DNA of 64,000 nt from Vitis vinifera (lineage: Eukaryota; Streptophyta; Magnoliopsida; Vitales; Vitaceae), in contig NC_081807.1 of NCBI RefSeq assembly GCF_030704535.1, forward strand, positions 8,272,001 through 8,336,000, read 5' to 3'. Below are positions 1 to 11,328 of this stretch, one piece after another; within the stretch, counting starts at the first letter, position 1, and each line of letters begins with the position of its first letter. Made by a program: the position numbers and the translations under genes. The notes below the pieces were generated by a model. That model had not been told where the DNA came from. It searched no databases and saw nothing but the letters and a program-made list of their open reading frames with translations.

Positions 1-235
1 GTTGTTTTCTCTTATTTTTTAAGAGCTGTTTTAAAAATAATTTATACAAACATGTAGAATGATTAAAAATAAATATTAGATATAAAAATTATTTTTAAAA
101 TATTAAAAGCAAATTAAAAATATTTTAAGTTTTCATATAGACTTTTGTTCTATACAAATCAGAGAACGGATTCTAGAAACTGTTTTTAAAAACTATTTTT
201 TGAAATTATTTTTTAAAACAGCTACTAAACAAACC
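1..235. mobile_element. Partial MITE-like element, family 1
   Basis: The AT-rich sequence has the recurring words of family 1: alternating runs of A and T around 'gttttaaaaaataatt', 'ataaaaattatttttaaaa' and a terminal 'aaacaaaccct'. The same words recur near 2000, 19100, 19940, 25900 and 48700. The left end is cut by the window edge. Confidence 0.35.
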
Positions 236-542
236 CTAGACAACTCTAAAAACACTTTAAAATTGTTTTAAAAATAAATTCGCAAGAAACTATTTTCTAT
301 CAAAAGTTTGTCCATGCTTCCCCCTGTTCATGCATATGAGCAAAACCAAGAAATCCATGAAAAAACACTAATATTCTCGGGAGGACCCGAATCATAGAAA
401 CCATGGTCTATTATTAAATAGATACTCAATACATCTAGATTGCAAGAAACTAAACCCAAAAAGGATTACAGAAGGTAAAATAAAAGCACTCCCTCCCCTT
501 GAGGACCTTCATAATAGATTTGAAGTAGTGGGTGAGGTTGAA

Positions 543-3500
543 CTAGAGAGGGTAGTAATGCACCCACCTCTTGAACATGTAGTAACATTCTCTTCTATAG
601 TACTCTGGAGCCGTGTGGCCTGCACCCTGTTGAACCCAAAACCACATATCTTCAAATTCTATTATTTACTTTCAATTTGGCAGAGAAAAAGACTAGGAAA
701 TGTATAGAATATGGTTGTGCTTGCCTTCACGGTCGCATAAGTCAATCGGTACCCATTTTGTGAATGCTTCTCCGTGTATCTACATCAAACACCAATGATA
801 ACTTAGCCATGAATTTTCAGAAAAATCACTAACTGCATTGGAGACTTGGGAAAAATTCTTCAAACCTACCCTGCAATTTCACCATCAACAAACCATGGCC
901 GCCAAGGACTAACAATTGTCAAATTGAGGAGTCTAATCCATTCTACCGCCCCCGGGTATGGAACAACCAAGTCGCGATCGCCACTGCAGGAGTAAAAAAA
1001 TCAACCATATTAACCGCTAGGGTTTGAATACTTCTTGTTTTAATTGGGAGTTGAAGTGGTGCTTACACTTCTACAAGAACTTCCAGCTGCTTTTTACTGA
1101 GATAACGGTGAACATCGATTACGCTCTGAACATCTTTTGTGTACGACAAGCTCTTGTTGCACCTCGACCAATATTTTACAGTTCCCTGATCCGACCATAA
1201 AACAAAAAAAGGGATGAAAAAATGTTCAGTACTCTAATACCATTCATCACTGAGAGTTGATCAGGTATTCACATACCACTCGGACATTTAATGCTTCTTG
1301 GACACTTTCATCATTAGCCCAGATGTAGGACAATGCATAATTGAAGTTCTGCAAGAAGATATGAACCAGTTGATCATCAGCCAGCCATCTACATTTCCAA
1401 AGAAAAGTATAAATTCAGAAGGAGGGATATGAGGTTTTTTTAGTACCCGGCACCAGAACTCTTCAAGTTTTGGTGTATTAAGAATGAAGTCTCCAGGCTT
1501 CTCATCCAGAGATCTTCGGGTTGGTTCTGGGGATTCAAAGACACACTTGGGCTCCAAAATATCATTACGGAACAAGTCTTTGACACACTGCAAATTCGAA
1601 CATAGAGATGATAGACAAGTTAAAAGGAAGAATGAATTAATTAACTATGTGATTGATGGAACCCGAAAAAACAAATAATCATGACTTACATGTTGGATTT
1701 CACCAAGACTACTTAAGCACTTTGTGTTAGATGGATCTACATCTGCATAGTTCCCATTGCAGTTTTCTTTTGCAGCCTGGAAAAGCACAGACCATTATAA
1801 GCTTTACAGTTCAATCCTAGTTTTAGTAGGGCTACACTAGAAGTTGTAACAATAAAAGAAGATAAGAGGTTTTTGAGGGAAGAAATTAATACCAAAATAT
1901 CAATTAAGCAAAGGAAATTTTGGCAAACAAAAGACAAGAAGAAGTGAAGGGAGATAAAAATGATGTGATTTTTGTTTATCAAAATACTAGAAATTATTGG
2001 TTTTTTGGGGTAGTATTTTCAGAAACAATTTTAAAAATCTCTTTTGAGAATTATTTTCTTTTAAAAAAAAATTATTTTACTCTTTAATATTTCATAAAAA
2101 AGCCTATTCAAAAACTTTAAATATTCTTAACATGTTTTTTATGTTGTTAAATATTTTTGTAAAGTAATTTTTTTATTATAATACTATTTTATTTTCAATC
2201 ATTATTTATATTTTTTTAAGAATAGAAGTTTATTTATTTTTAATTAATAAACATATTTTTTATTCGTTTATTCTTAAAAAATAAAAATAAAAATAAAAAC
2301 TGTTTTCAAAAACAGCTTCTCAAATTAAGGGAAGATTGCTCGAGATTACCTCATAGAGCTCATCGGATATAAGGGCCAACCGGTGAGCAAATACAACTTT
2401 TGCATTTGTATTGATGTTTTCATCTGTTGTCGGGCTCCCAACCAAATACCCCTAAAACCATCATTGAAAGAGAATCCAAATCAATTAATTGGGATCACCC
2501 CAATAATAAACTAATGAAATCATTCAAAGTTGGTAGGTCAGTGGAGTACTTGTAGGTTAAATCGTGGCACAGTGTGTTCATCTATAGCTGCAAGTCCATA
2601 TACCAAAATCTGAGCTCAGTACAATATTCATACATGAAAGAATAGCAAGTTGCATGCAGTGACAAAATATAGGTTAATTACCATCTACTATATGTTTGAC
2701 GACTAGAGGAACGATTATGCCTGAATATGAATCACCACCCACATAGAGTTGAAGAGGGAGGTATTTAGGGTGTTCAATCAACCACTGCACCATTATTCAT
2801 ACATAACTTAGTCAAATAAACTACGGAATTAATCAATATTTATTACTTAATTAACTTAATTAATTACCTTCCTCAGGAACTCATAGGTTTCAAGGGCTGA
2901 ATCTGTGTCTGAACTAGACCAACCATCCGCGGATGTTGAGTAGGAGAAGCCAGTGCCAACTGGGGCATCAAGGAATAATATGCTGGCTGTCTGAGGAATT
3001 GTCACAGCACAATTATGTAGGAATTATTGGCTAAGTACAATTTTTCAATGGTGAAGTATGTACTAGTAATGAAGCAAATCAGTATGTTGAAATTACCTTT
3101 GTCCATGCATATTTGTAAGGCAGCAATCTTGGTAACCCTCCTGGGTAGTTGTGGATATCAAACTCCATTGGACCTACATTCATAACATAAATAAATTATG
3201 GGTTTTGATAAGGAAATTAAGCACTTATTTTTCTAATTGCTTGATTTTATTCTTATAAAAAAAATAATAAGAGGAATAGTTTATGGAAATTTCCTTTTGA
3301 GAATCTTTTTTGAATGGATGAAGTGATGGTATTCTTAAAAAATAAAGAGAAAGACTTATGCCAATTTGAAAATACAGAAGAATGGAAGGTATGGAGGCCA
3401 AAAATCCAAAGCAATTGTGCGTAATCAAGTGAGACTCGTAGCTTTACCAAACACATCACGTGCAATACAACCACCAATTAATACCCAATGGTCAACTTGA

Positions 3501-4913
3501 TCATTTGAACTTGAGAGAAGAGCTACCTAAGGCATGCATTGATGCCCACTAATTGTGATCAGTGGTGATCCTACCAACGCCTTCTTCATAAACTTACATG
3601 AAGACTAATACCTTATTCATAAATTTACATGAAGACCCGCCACATCTGATTTATATGGGGATTGTTAATATTCCAACGCAACACTCAAAATATGGCAAAC
3701 ATTAGTCTTAAATTTAGAAGATACTATGATATCTAATGTTAATTAAGGAAAGAAATTTTTGATATTATATATGTAATGATCTTTTCTTAATTATGTAAAT
3801 ATGTTTTAAAGTTACAAAAATTTACTGGTTTCAAAATAAACAATATCTGCATAAGAGGGGGTGAGTCATTTTAAATAGTATTAAAGTTAATCAACTGTAA
3901 TGTGACATTCTTTGTATTCAATCCAATAAAAAATCCCTATATGTTTAGCATATATGCACAAGTTTACAACCTTGGGCTTAAACCTTGGACCAAGGGTTCA
4001 AGATGAGCACGGTTGCACTAACTTGTTGCTAATTGGTTTGTGTCCATAATAAAATCATCTCAAATATCTAATATTTTTTAAAACACTTTTATTTTCCGTA
4101 TGTAATATTATATATGTTTTATTTAATAAACTTTAAAATATTAATATATTTATATAAAAGATGGAAAGTAAATAAATATTATTGATTTTTAATTTATTTA
4201 TATTTGTATTTTTTTTAAATTATTTTTTATTTTAACAAAATATAAATTATATATTTATGACGTCATCAGTTCGACTGCATTTCAACCACCGGTCCAACCA
4301 CTAAACTGTGAATTGATAACTTTTTCGGTTCGCTAACCGGTCTAGTTTTGAAAACATTGGAAATGTCTACTCCAAAGCAATAAAAGCTAAATGGTGATAT
4401 CACAACAAATATGAAAATGAAAGAGTATAATTCATTTTGTTAAGCACTCAAATGGTTATATATAATCGACTTTCTAAACTACCCTCATGAGGAGAAGAAG
4501 AAAAGTATACCGATTTCGTAAATGAGTCCATTGAAAGAAGAACAACCGGGGCCTCCAGTGAGCCAGAGGAAAAAAGGGTCAGTCTGAGGGTTCCCTTGTG
4601 ACTCAATGAAGTAGTAGAACAACTCCGAGTCTCCAACGCTTACGTATCTGGAAAACACTAACCCTATGACCCATCACCATTTCCACCTCCAAAAGAAAAA
4701 CAATCTAGCGCCACAATGCCTCAAAAAAATTGCAAAATTAAAGAAAAACACTAACCCGGTTTCAAGCTTGAAAGTAAGGTTCCCATAGCCAGGCAGATAC
4801 TCGACGATGGAACCGGCCGAGGCTGCATTTGCTGAGACTAACACTACAAGCAACAACCGCAGAAACAGCCCTCCATGAAACATACTAGAATTGGATGGCC
4901 TTTTTGCAGCCAT
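543..4913 (-). CDS. SCPL: Serine carboxypeptidase-like protein (SCPL, clade IA acyltransferase type), 14 exons
   Basis: Exons, in transcription order: 4756-4913, 4511-4647, 3097-3173, 2868-2990, 2682-2784, 2550-2587, 2350-2451, 1690-1776, 1447-1587, 1277-1348, 1067-1185, 870-983, 725-779, 543-626. They join in frame to 1410 nt (469 residues), a normal family length. Residues 1-33 look like a signal peptide. The oxyanion-hole motif [10 protein letters not shown] is in exon 2, the nucleophile motif GGDSYSG has Ser at about 184, the acidic motif GDRD is near 387-390, and GAGHTAPEY carries the catalytic His at about 446. Members of this family are secretory or vacuolar hydrolases, or acyltransferases using glucose esters such as sinapoyl- or galloylglucose; the substrate cannot be read here. 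Exon 6 is only 38 bp. Intron 13 starts with GC at 724-723. The exon 11/12 junction gives V-G-D where many relatives have S-G-D, so that splice site is slightly uncertain. Confidence 0.95.
1990..2330. mobile_element. MITE-like family 1 copy in SCPL intron 7
   Basis: It lies between SCPL exons 7 and 8. It has the family pattern of a gtttt/caaaa outer arm, an AT-rich core with 'ttcaatcattatttatat', and an inverted end near 2300 ('aaaaactgttttcaaaaacagctt'). It does not disturb the flanking exons. Confidence 0.4.
3174..4510. other. Large SCPL intron 2 with decayed repeat sequence
   Basis: This 1.3-kb intron contains no coding signal. A GC-richer patch at about 4255-4365 carries clustered 'accggt' and 'aaccggtc' words followed by 'ttttgaaaacattgg', a pattern seen in dispersed plant repeats. 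I could not define terminal repeats or a target-site duplication. Confidence 0.35.
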
Positions 4914-4988
4914 ACTTCAACTACACAAGGCCTAAAGAATGTTGTAAGAGAGACGATCAAATGGTGTACTTGCACTTTATGGACTTTA

Positions 4989-4995
4989 TTTTATA
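4989..4995 (-). promoter_or_regulatory. Probable TATA box of the SCPL gene
   Basis: On the minus strand this reads TATAAAA and lies about 76 bp upstream of the SCPL start codon, inside an AT dinucleotide run (4989-5020). Its position suits a plant core promoter. The surrounding run makes the exact box ambiguous. Confidence 0.45.
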
Positions 4996-5020
4996 TATAT
5001 ATATATAAATATATATATTC

Positions 5021-7922
5021 TATGGTGGTGGGGAAGGAAAATTAATGAAGATATACTTTGGAAAAAGGATTTCTTTGTTACGCCCACATGGCCAATTTTT
5101 TAAATTCTCATTGATTAAGCTGGTCAGCACTAGCTAACCCACTTCTTTCCTATCTAACATTCATGTCTTTTTAAGTACAACAAACCATAGGTTTCAATAG
5201 CCAAGTTTTGAAGCAAGGATATAGCCGTTTGGTAACGCTGTCTGAAGGCTTGAATGGTCTATATTAATACAAGACTTTGTTAACACATCTTTAATGCAAA
5301 ATAATAATATTTGCCATTTAAATTTACTTTTTAGAATAAGTAATTGTTTTTCAATACAAATATTAAAATAAAAATATCCAATTTTATACTATAGCATCCC
5401 TTTTATTATCATATTTTTAATCATTGGTCTATGGATAATTTTATTGCATGCATTAAAAATTAATTAATATTCATTAAATATAAAAGTTTTTTGGAATTCA
5501 CTTGATATATAAATAATTAGTAAAAAATGTGACTCAAGTAATGAAAAGAATAATATGCCATTATTACCATATGCTTATGGGCAATGGGTGATTGAATATG
5601 TTCAAACAAAAGGAAAAAAAAAACCAACAATAAAAATAAAAAGGTTAACATACATTAAATGCAACAATTTCATTTTCCTAGATGTCATTATACATAATCG
5701 GAGTGGGGTAGAACAAAACAACACTAAAACTCATCCTAAATTTAAAATAAAATAAAATAATCTCAAATCCTGTCTTAAATTGATAATTTAAATTTCAAAC
5801 TCGTTTTATTAATACAAGATGAGATGAGTATTAAAAAAATTTGTCTCGTCCTCATCTCTAATTTCAATCTATTGTTTTGACGATTGTATTTGACTGAAAT
5901 CTTCAAATGAGTGAAAGTTCAAAATCAAGCCTCAAGTTAGAAAATTACAAAACTTGGAAACGGCTGCAAAAATGTTTACTAATATATCATAGAATATGTG
6001 AGTGTTAGATATATAGTTGACCCTATAAGTTTAATTAAAATAAAATATATATATTTAAAAAATAAAAAAATAAAAATAAAAAGCCAAAAATCCCATCAAG
6101 TTGACATGGAAAGCCTTGGTTTTCCCATTTTTGCTTTTCCAATGATTTTTCGAAGGCACGTATGAATAAAAAATATAGAAAATGAACACCAAACTAACTG
6201 GATTGGTCACGTGATCATAACCTCATACAACCAATTAGCACCCAACAACCTCATATGAAGATTGGTGTGGTTGGTGGTGTCACATGGAAAGCTAACCCCA
6301 GCTGATTGAATGATGTAAACATGAATCCAAGCACGTGTATACCAAACCCGCATCGAAATGCCCTGGTGGCTGCTAATTCATGTATGCCAAAATTTTCACT
6401 AGTGTTACCAACCTTATCACTACTTTGTAGTGGTTGGGACAGAATTTAGGTTACAATCACGTGCTACTCACACTTATTCTATGCCAATTTTATTTTTATT
6501 TTTTTAGCATAGAGTAAAACATAAGTGATTTGAAGGGACAAAATGGAAACTGTTATAGTAAGACAACTCTTCTCCCCTTGGTTTATCTTTCTCATATTTA
6601 AAATAAAAATCTTTATTTTTATTAGACACAGCCAATAGTTTAGTTTAGGGAGAGCACCCCTGAACAAATACAGGTTTTACCCTAATAGTCTAAAATTATC
6701 ATCGTTAGGGAGAATAATAACCGATCGGAATTCAAGTTCTATTATTACAAGAAGTGTAATTTTTTTGTTTTAATATTTTTGAAGGAGGTATGTATACCGA
6801 GGAACCAATTGGCTCCTTAATGTTTATTAGCTTTTTGGAAATTATAAAAAAAAAAAAAAAAAGGTTTGAAGTATATAAATTTTTAAAACAATTTTATCAT
6901 ATTTTGTTAATATTTTTCATTAAATACATGATTGTCAAGTTTTAAATGATGGTGATATAAGTTTTTTTTTAATTTATAAAAGCATACATTTTATCTCACT
7001 TATACCTTTTATAAAAGCACACACAAAAATAAAAATAAAAATAAAATAAAAGATGAGGGCCAGGAGGATGCGCCCAAGTCCTAACAGTGGGAAGTTATGA
7101 ATCATCCTCCCTTGAAAGAGAAGGGCAAAAGACAAGGACGCCCAACACTTGGGATAAGTGCAATGGACATGGGCCACTTGAGATCCCACTGAAATACTGT
7201 TGTGTCTTCCCAGACTACATATTGAAAGCCCAAATCCACATGGATTCATTACGTGACAGCTCATAGGCCATCATGGGCCTCCTTCACCCAGGCTCTAATT
7301 TGACAAGCATTTGGCTGATAAAGGCCCATGGGATTTGTTGAAGTCATTACAATTGTCCTATGCTTTAATACTACAGTATACAATCCACCTTAAAATTATG
7401 AAGCAAAAAAAAAATATTCCAATTCCAAAATCACCTTTGTTTATGTACATAGTCTGAGTTTTAGGGTTTTTAATCATGGGTGTTACACAACATCATCGGA
7501 AAGGCATTTTTTTCAATATATATAAAAAAATGCATCATCATTCCCGTGGTGTTAAGTAGTACATACGCATCTTCAAGTTTTATAGCATTATATCCGAGTC
7601 TCATTCTTTTGTACTTTGATCTCATTTATTTGTACTTTCATTTAATAACCTAAACTTGTTCATGCACATTCAATGGTTGAGATGAGAAGCTTAATGGGTA
7701 TCAATTCGGTACCTCAAATATTTTCCTTAAATTATATGACAATTAAAATACTCTGAAGATGATTGGTTCAATCCTCATATCATTTGGAAATTCAACAATT
7801 TTATTACAAGATGATCTCTCTCACAGTAGACTACATATGGAATACAGAATGAATAATGAAGATGATCCACTTTCCATACAAACAAACACCTAATTCATGG
7901 TAGTTTTGTATAGATAGACAAT
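5021..7922. other. Intergenic, no gene seen
   Basis: This is AT-rich DNA between the SCPL gene and the 151-residue gene. Short open frames here have no recognisable domain. A GC-richer island at about 7050-7330 contains 'gcccat' and 'gggcc' words of the kind found in plant promoters, but no supported gene starts beside it. Confidence 0.6.
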
Positions 7923-8378
7923 CTAATAAAACACAGCATTTCTCGTTGTAACAGCACAGCTTCTGCTTCTCGGATACAACACATCTGCTTTGAGCTTACC
8001 ATCATCATCTTCCACAAACTCACACGGCTTCTCCTCATCAATTCTCCCAATCCTCCCTATCCCAACACTGTAGCTCCTCATTCCCACCCCTTTACGCCTC
8101 TCCATCTCCACCCTACTCCCTCCACTCCTCTTAGACACCCTCCCTATGGTCTCCCTCAACCTCAACTCCTCATCTCTACGCTTTGAAGAACTGACGCTAA
8201 AGCTATTAGGCAAATGCGAGACTTGCAGGGCCGGACAGCCTACAAGACCACCATAGCCGACGCCCCCGCTACAGTCCATCATGCTTCTCATGTAAAAGTC
8301 TCCAGCCTTGGCCAGAACCCTAAGTGGAGCTCCAATGCACTGCATGGCCTTGCTTTGCTTTTTTCCCTTGGTTTTCAT
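7923..8378 (-). CDS. Uncharacterised plant-specific protein, 151 residues, single exon
   Basis: An uninterrupted ATG-initiated frame of 151 codons with clearly gene-like codon use and higher GC than its surroundings. The protein begins with a basic stretch (MKTKGKKQSK) and then a block, PLRVLAKAGDFYMRSM at about residues 18-33, followed by a Cys/Gly-rich turn. The middle is Ser/Arg/Glu-rich and probably disordered, and it ends in an acidic patch (EFVEDDDGK) and YPRSRSCAV. The layout, a conserved basic N-terminal block plus a C-terminal YPRSRS-type motif, resembles a family of small uncharacterised plant proteins, but I know of no function. No signal peptide or membrane segment is visible. The ATG at 8378 is the first in frame and is preceded by pyrimidine-rich leader-like sequence. 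Confidence 0.65.
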   Translation of the reverse strand: MKTKGKKQSKAMQCIGAPLRVLAKAGDFYMRSMMDCSGGVGYGGLVGCPALQVSHLPNSFSVSSSKRRDEELRLRETIGRVSKRSGGSRVEMERRKGVGMRSYSVGIGRIGRIDEEKPCEFVEDDDGKLKADVLYPRSRSCAVTTRNAVFY

Positions 8379-8600
8379 GTTTGTACGGTGCCAAAAGAAC
8401 TGAGATCAAGGAAAAGAGGCTTGGAAATGATAGATGAAAGTAGAGAAGAGAAAAGCCTGTATGTGTATAGATGAGGTGGGGGTTTCAGATTGATCGCTGG
8501 TGTGTTTGTTTCTCGGAATATGCATGGCAAGAGGAGGAAGAGGACTAGTTGAGGGTGAGATAATCCACTGCGTGTGGACTCTTTCAGAGAAGGAATTCAA

Positions 8601-11290
8601 TAATTTAATCTAAGAAGACACATTGTAGGCCAAAATATAATGATAAAGCAAAGGGAGAGCTGGCTAGGCCTTTAGAAAACAGTACACATTTGCCGTGGAC
8701 CTCCACATTGTCTTGTTATGATCGTGGGTGTTTTAAAAATGTGAGGGAATCACCCTATTTTAGTTGAACAGACAAGACCATACTATGTAAAATTTCCCAA
8801 CGACATATACAAGCTGACAGAAGTACGTAATTCACATATAGTTCATCAATCCCTTGTTCCTATTATTTCTCCCATTGATTTGAAAAAACTCATTTCATGG
8901 TCAATATGCTCTTGATTACTATATAGAACCATATTATTTTGGTTGTCATACATTACAGATTATAGATCTAACTCTCTTTTAGAACTGTGGATGAAGGAGT
9001 TACATGTCATGAATCCCTTGTACAAGACTAGTCACATGGGGAGCGAATGGGGATGATTAAATCAATGTGGATTGTCCATTGTATAGGGGCCGGACTAAAA
9101 CTACTGAAACCAGACAAGGAATGGGCAGGAGTAGGGCTGAGTGGTATGGGAATTAAGAGTCTATCAGAAAAGTAGTTTCAGTGGGATCCCTATTCCTGCA
9201 CCCCTCATATGAAAAATAAAAAATAGCAAGGTTGAATCATTTGGTAGACTGTTTGATATTTATGTATATAATTTCAGTTCCATATTTTGAATTGCAGTGG
9301 ATTCTATCACAAGATCTCGTTATGATAGAGTAATTAGGCACACTGCTTTTGGTGAAATCGGCAAAGCTTGCTGACAGGCTCGTGACATATTCAAGCCAAC
9401 TTGCCAAGGAGTGGACCTTGTGTGTTTTGTGTGAGCAAAAGCTTCAATGTAAATTCATTAATATATTCATATACAAAACATGAGTGTTTTTACCCTTCTC
9501 GGTGCCACCCACTCTTTCTCACGTATTTATCCATCATATATAGTTTTCACAAGTTTATTTCTATCTAACTTTAACTTTTTCCCCTAATGACTTATAATGT
9601 TTACAGAAAATTTCTAATAATATTCCTTATTTTATAAAAAATTATAAATAAAAAAATCTAATTATAATGACATTTGAAATTAGGAAATATTTTATTTAAT
9701 ATTTCTTATAAAAATAAATATATACTAATAATGAATTTGAAACATTTTCTAACAATCTTCACATTAAACCAAATTACATTAAATCAATCTTCTATTTCTC
9801 CATGATAATACAAGCTTTTGAGAAACTTTTCTAATCCAAATCCTTATTTCATACTACAACTTCCTTATGTGTCATGGTTCATTTCTTATACCATGGTCTT
9901 ATTATATACCATGATCCCCTTGCTTTTTGTGTCACATTTCAATAAGAGAACAATTAACTTTACATTCAACTAAAATTTCTTTTTGTAACATCTTTTGTGT
10001 TTTATTCTTTTTACTCTTCAAGAAGCCTTCAATATAAGCTTTGGTACTACTTGTGATAAAAAACTTAGTCATCTCATTTAAAAATCAATTGGTTGTCAAT
10101 GAGGTCAAGCTAACCCTCTTTGTGTGGTGTGATGTCATACTCATTCACACTCACCTTGGGGCTTAACCATTTGGGGGTATACAATAAGCTTGACTCATTG
10201 ACTCATCCCACACAACACACATCTCTAAGCCATGACTCATTCCAAGGCTTATAGTGGCGCCTAAATATCTTGAACCTTCCACAATTATCCCAAGGTCATT
10301 TTTTAATAACTATTTTAATTTCTCAAGAACCAACATTATTTCATACCAACAATCTCTCCTCAACACGTAGCTCCTACATAACTCAGACTCATAACCTAAC
10401 TTTGATACTACTTTTTCTACCAATAAAAGCTTCAATGCAAACATCTTAATGCAAAAACATAAAAATCAAATAATTCACACAAATGCACATAGGATTTTAA
10501 CGTAATTCTATCAATCATACCTACATTCGCAAATAAGAGAAAATATTTCTTATATTATAAATAATATTACAATAAACCTAAAACATATATAATTATTAGA
10601 TTTCAAAACATCTAATGTTTCCTCATTCTTTGTATTTACACCCTAAGTAATGAGCCATCTTGGTCTACTTAGTGTCCTTCCTCTTCTTTATATTTCTATC
10701 TATGTTCATCTTTGTTCCATAACTTTTTTCTCTTATAATTTACAACATTTATAGAGATATTTCTAATAGTTTTCCTTATTATATAAACAATCTAAATACA
10801 ATAACATAAGAACTTAGAAAATATCCTATATCTATATATACTCAAATCACAAGTGTTCCTAAGCTTGAAATCTTTTCCCAGACCAGATTATAAGATGGCT
10901 TTACATGCTAAGAAGCTCTAAACCAAGATCAACAGACCGGTCAAGATTTTTGAACAAGTAATCCAATGCTTGGCTGTATATGGATATGGAGTTCATGGGA
11001 AATGATGTTGAAGGAGAACTAATTACACCGCATTAGATATCATCATCATGAACAATCCAATCCAGACAAGACATGTGATTGTCTGAGCTGAAACAGCTTA
11101 ATCAAAGTAATCAATTCTCAACCCCTATAGTTGAAATTAAGGCACGGTTGAACAAACAAAACTAGCTGTAGGCAACTGGAGCTACACCAAGTTGGCCAGG
11201 TTCGTCCATTCAAGCTCATCTATACCTATCAAACAAACCAAACCAAGCCAAGCCAAATTCAAAATTTAGCTCCAATGTTCAATATGTAGT
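8601..11290. other. Intergenic, no gene seen
   Basis: The region is AT-rich with no supported coding sequence. Stretches at about 9420-9480 and 10380-10450 share the phrase 'aaaagcttcaatg.aaa', which suggests pieces of one degraded repeat in repeated orientation. Confidence 0.5.
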
Positions 11291-11291
11291 T

Positions 11292-11294
11292 TGT

Positions 11295-11325
<31 letters not shown>

Positions 11326-11328
11326 GGG
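11292..11328. repeat. (TG)n tract followed by about 20 G
   Basis: A TG dinucleotide run at 11292-11308 passes directly into an uninterrupted G run at 11309-11328. The G run could form G-quadruplex structure on this strand, and its length is likely to vary between reads or individuals. Confidence 0.9.

Noticed and set aside
6974..7264. 96-codon minus-strand frame
   Set aside because: It has no domain and an unconvincing hydrophobic composition at the end. The GC-richer patch looks more like regulatory or repeat DNA than coding sequence.
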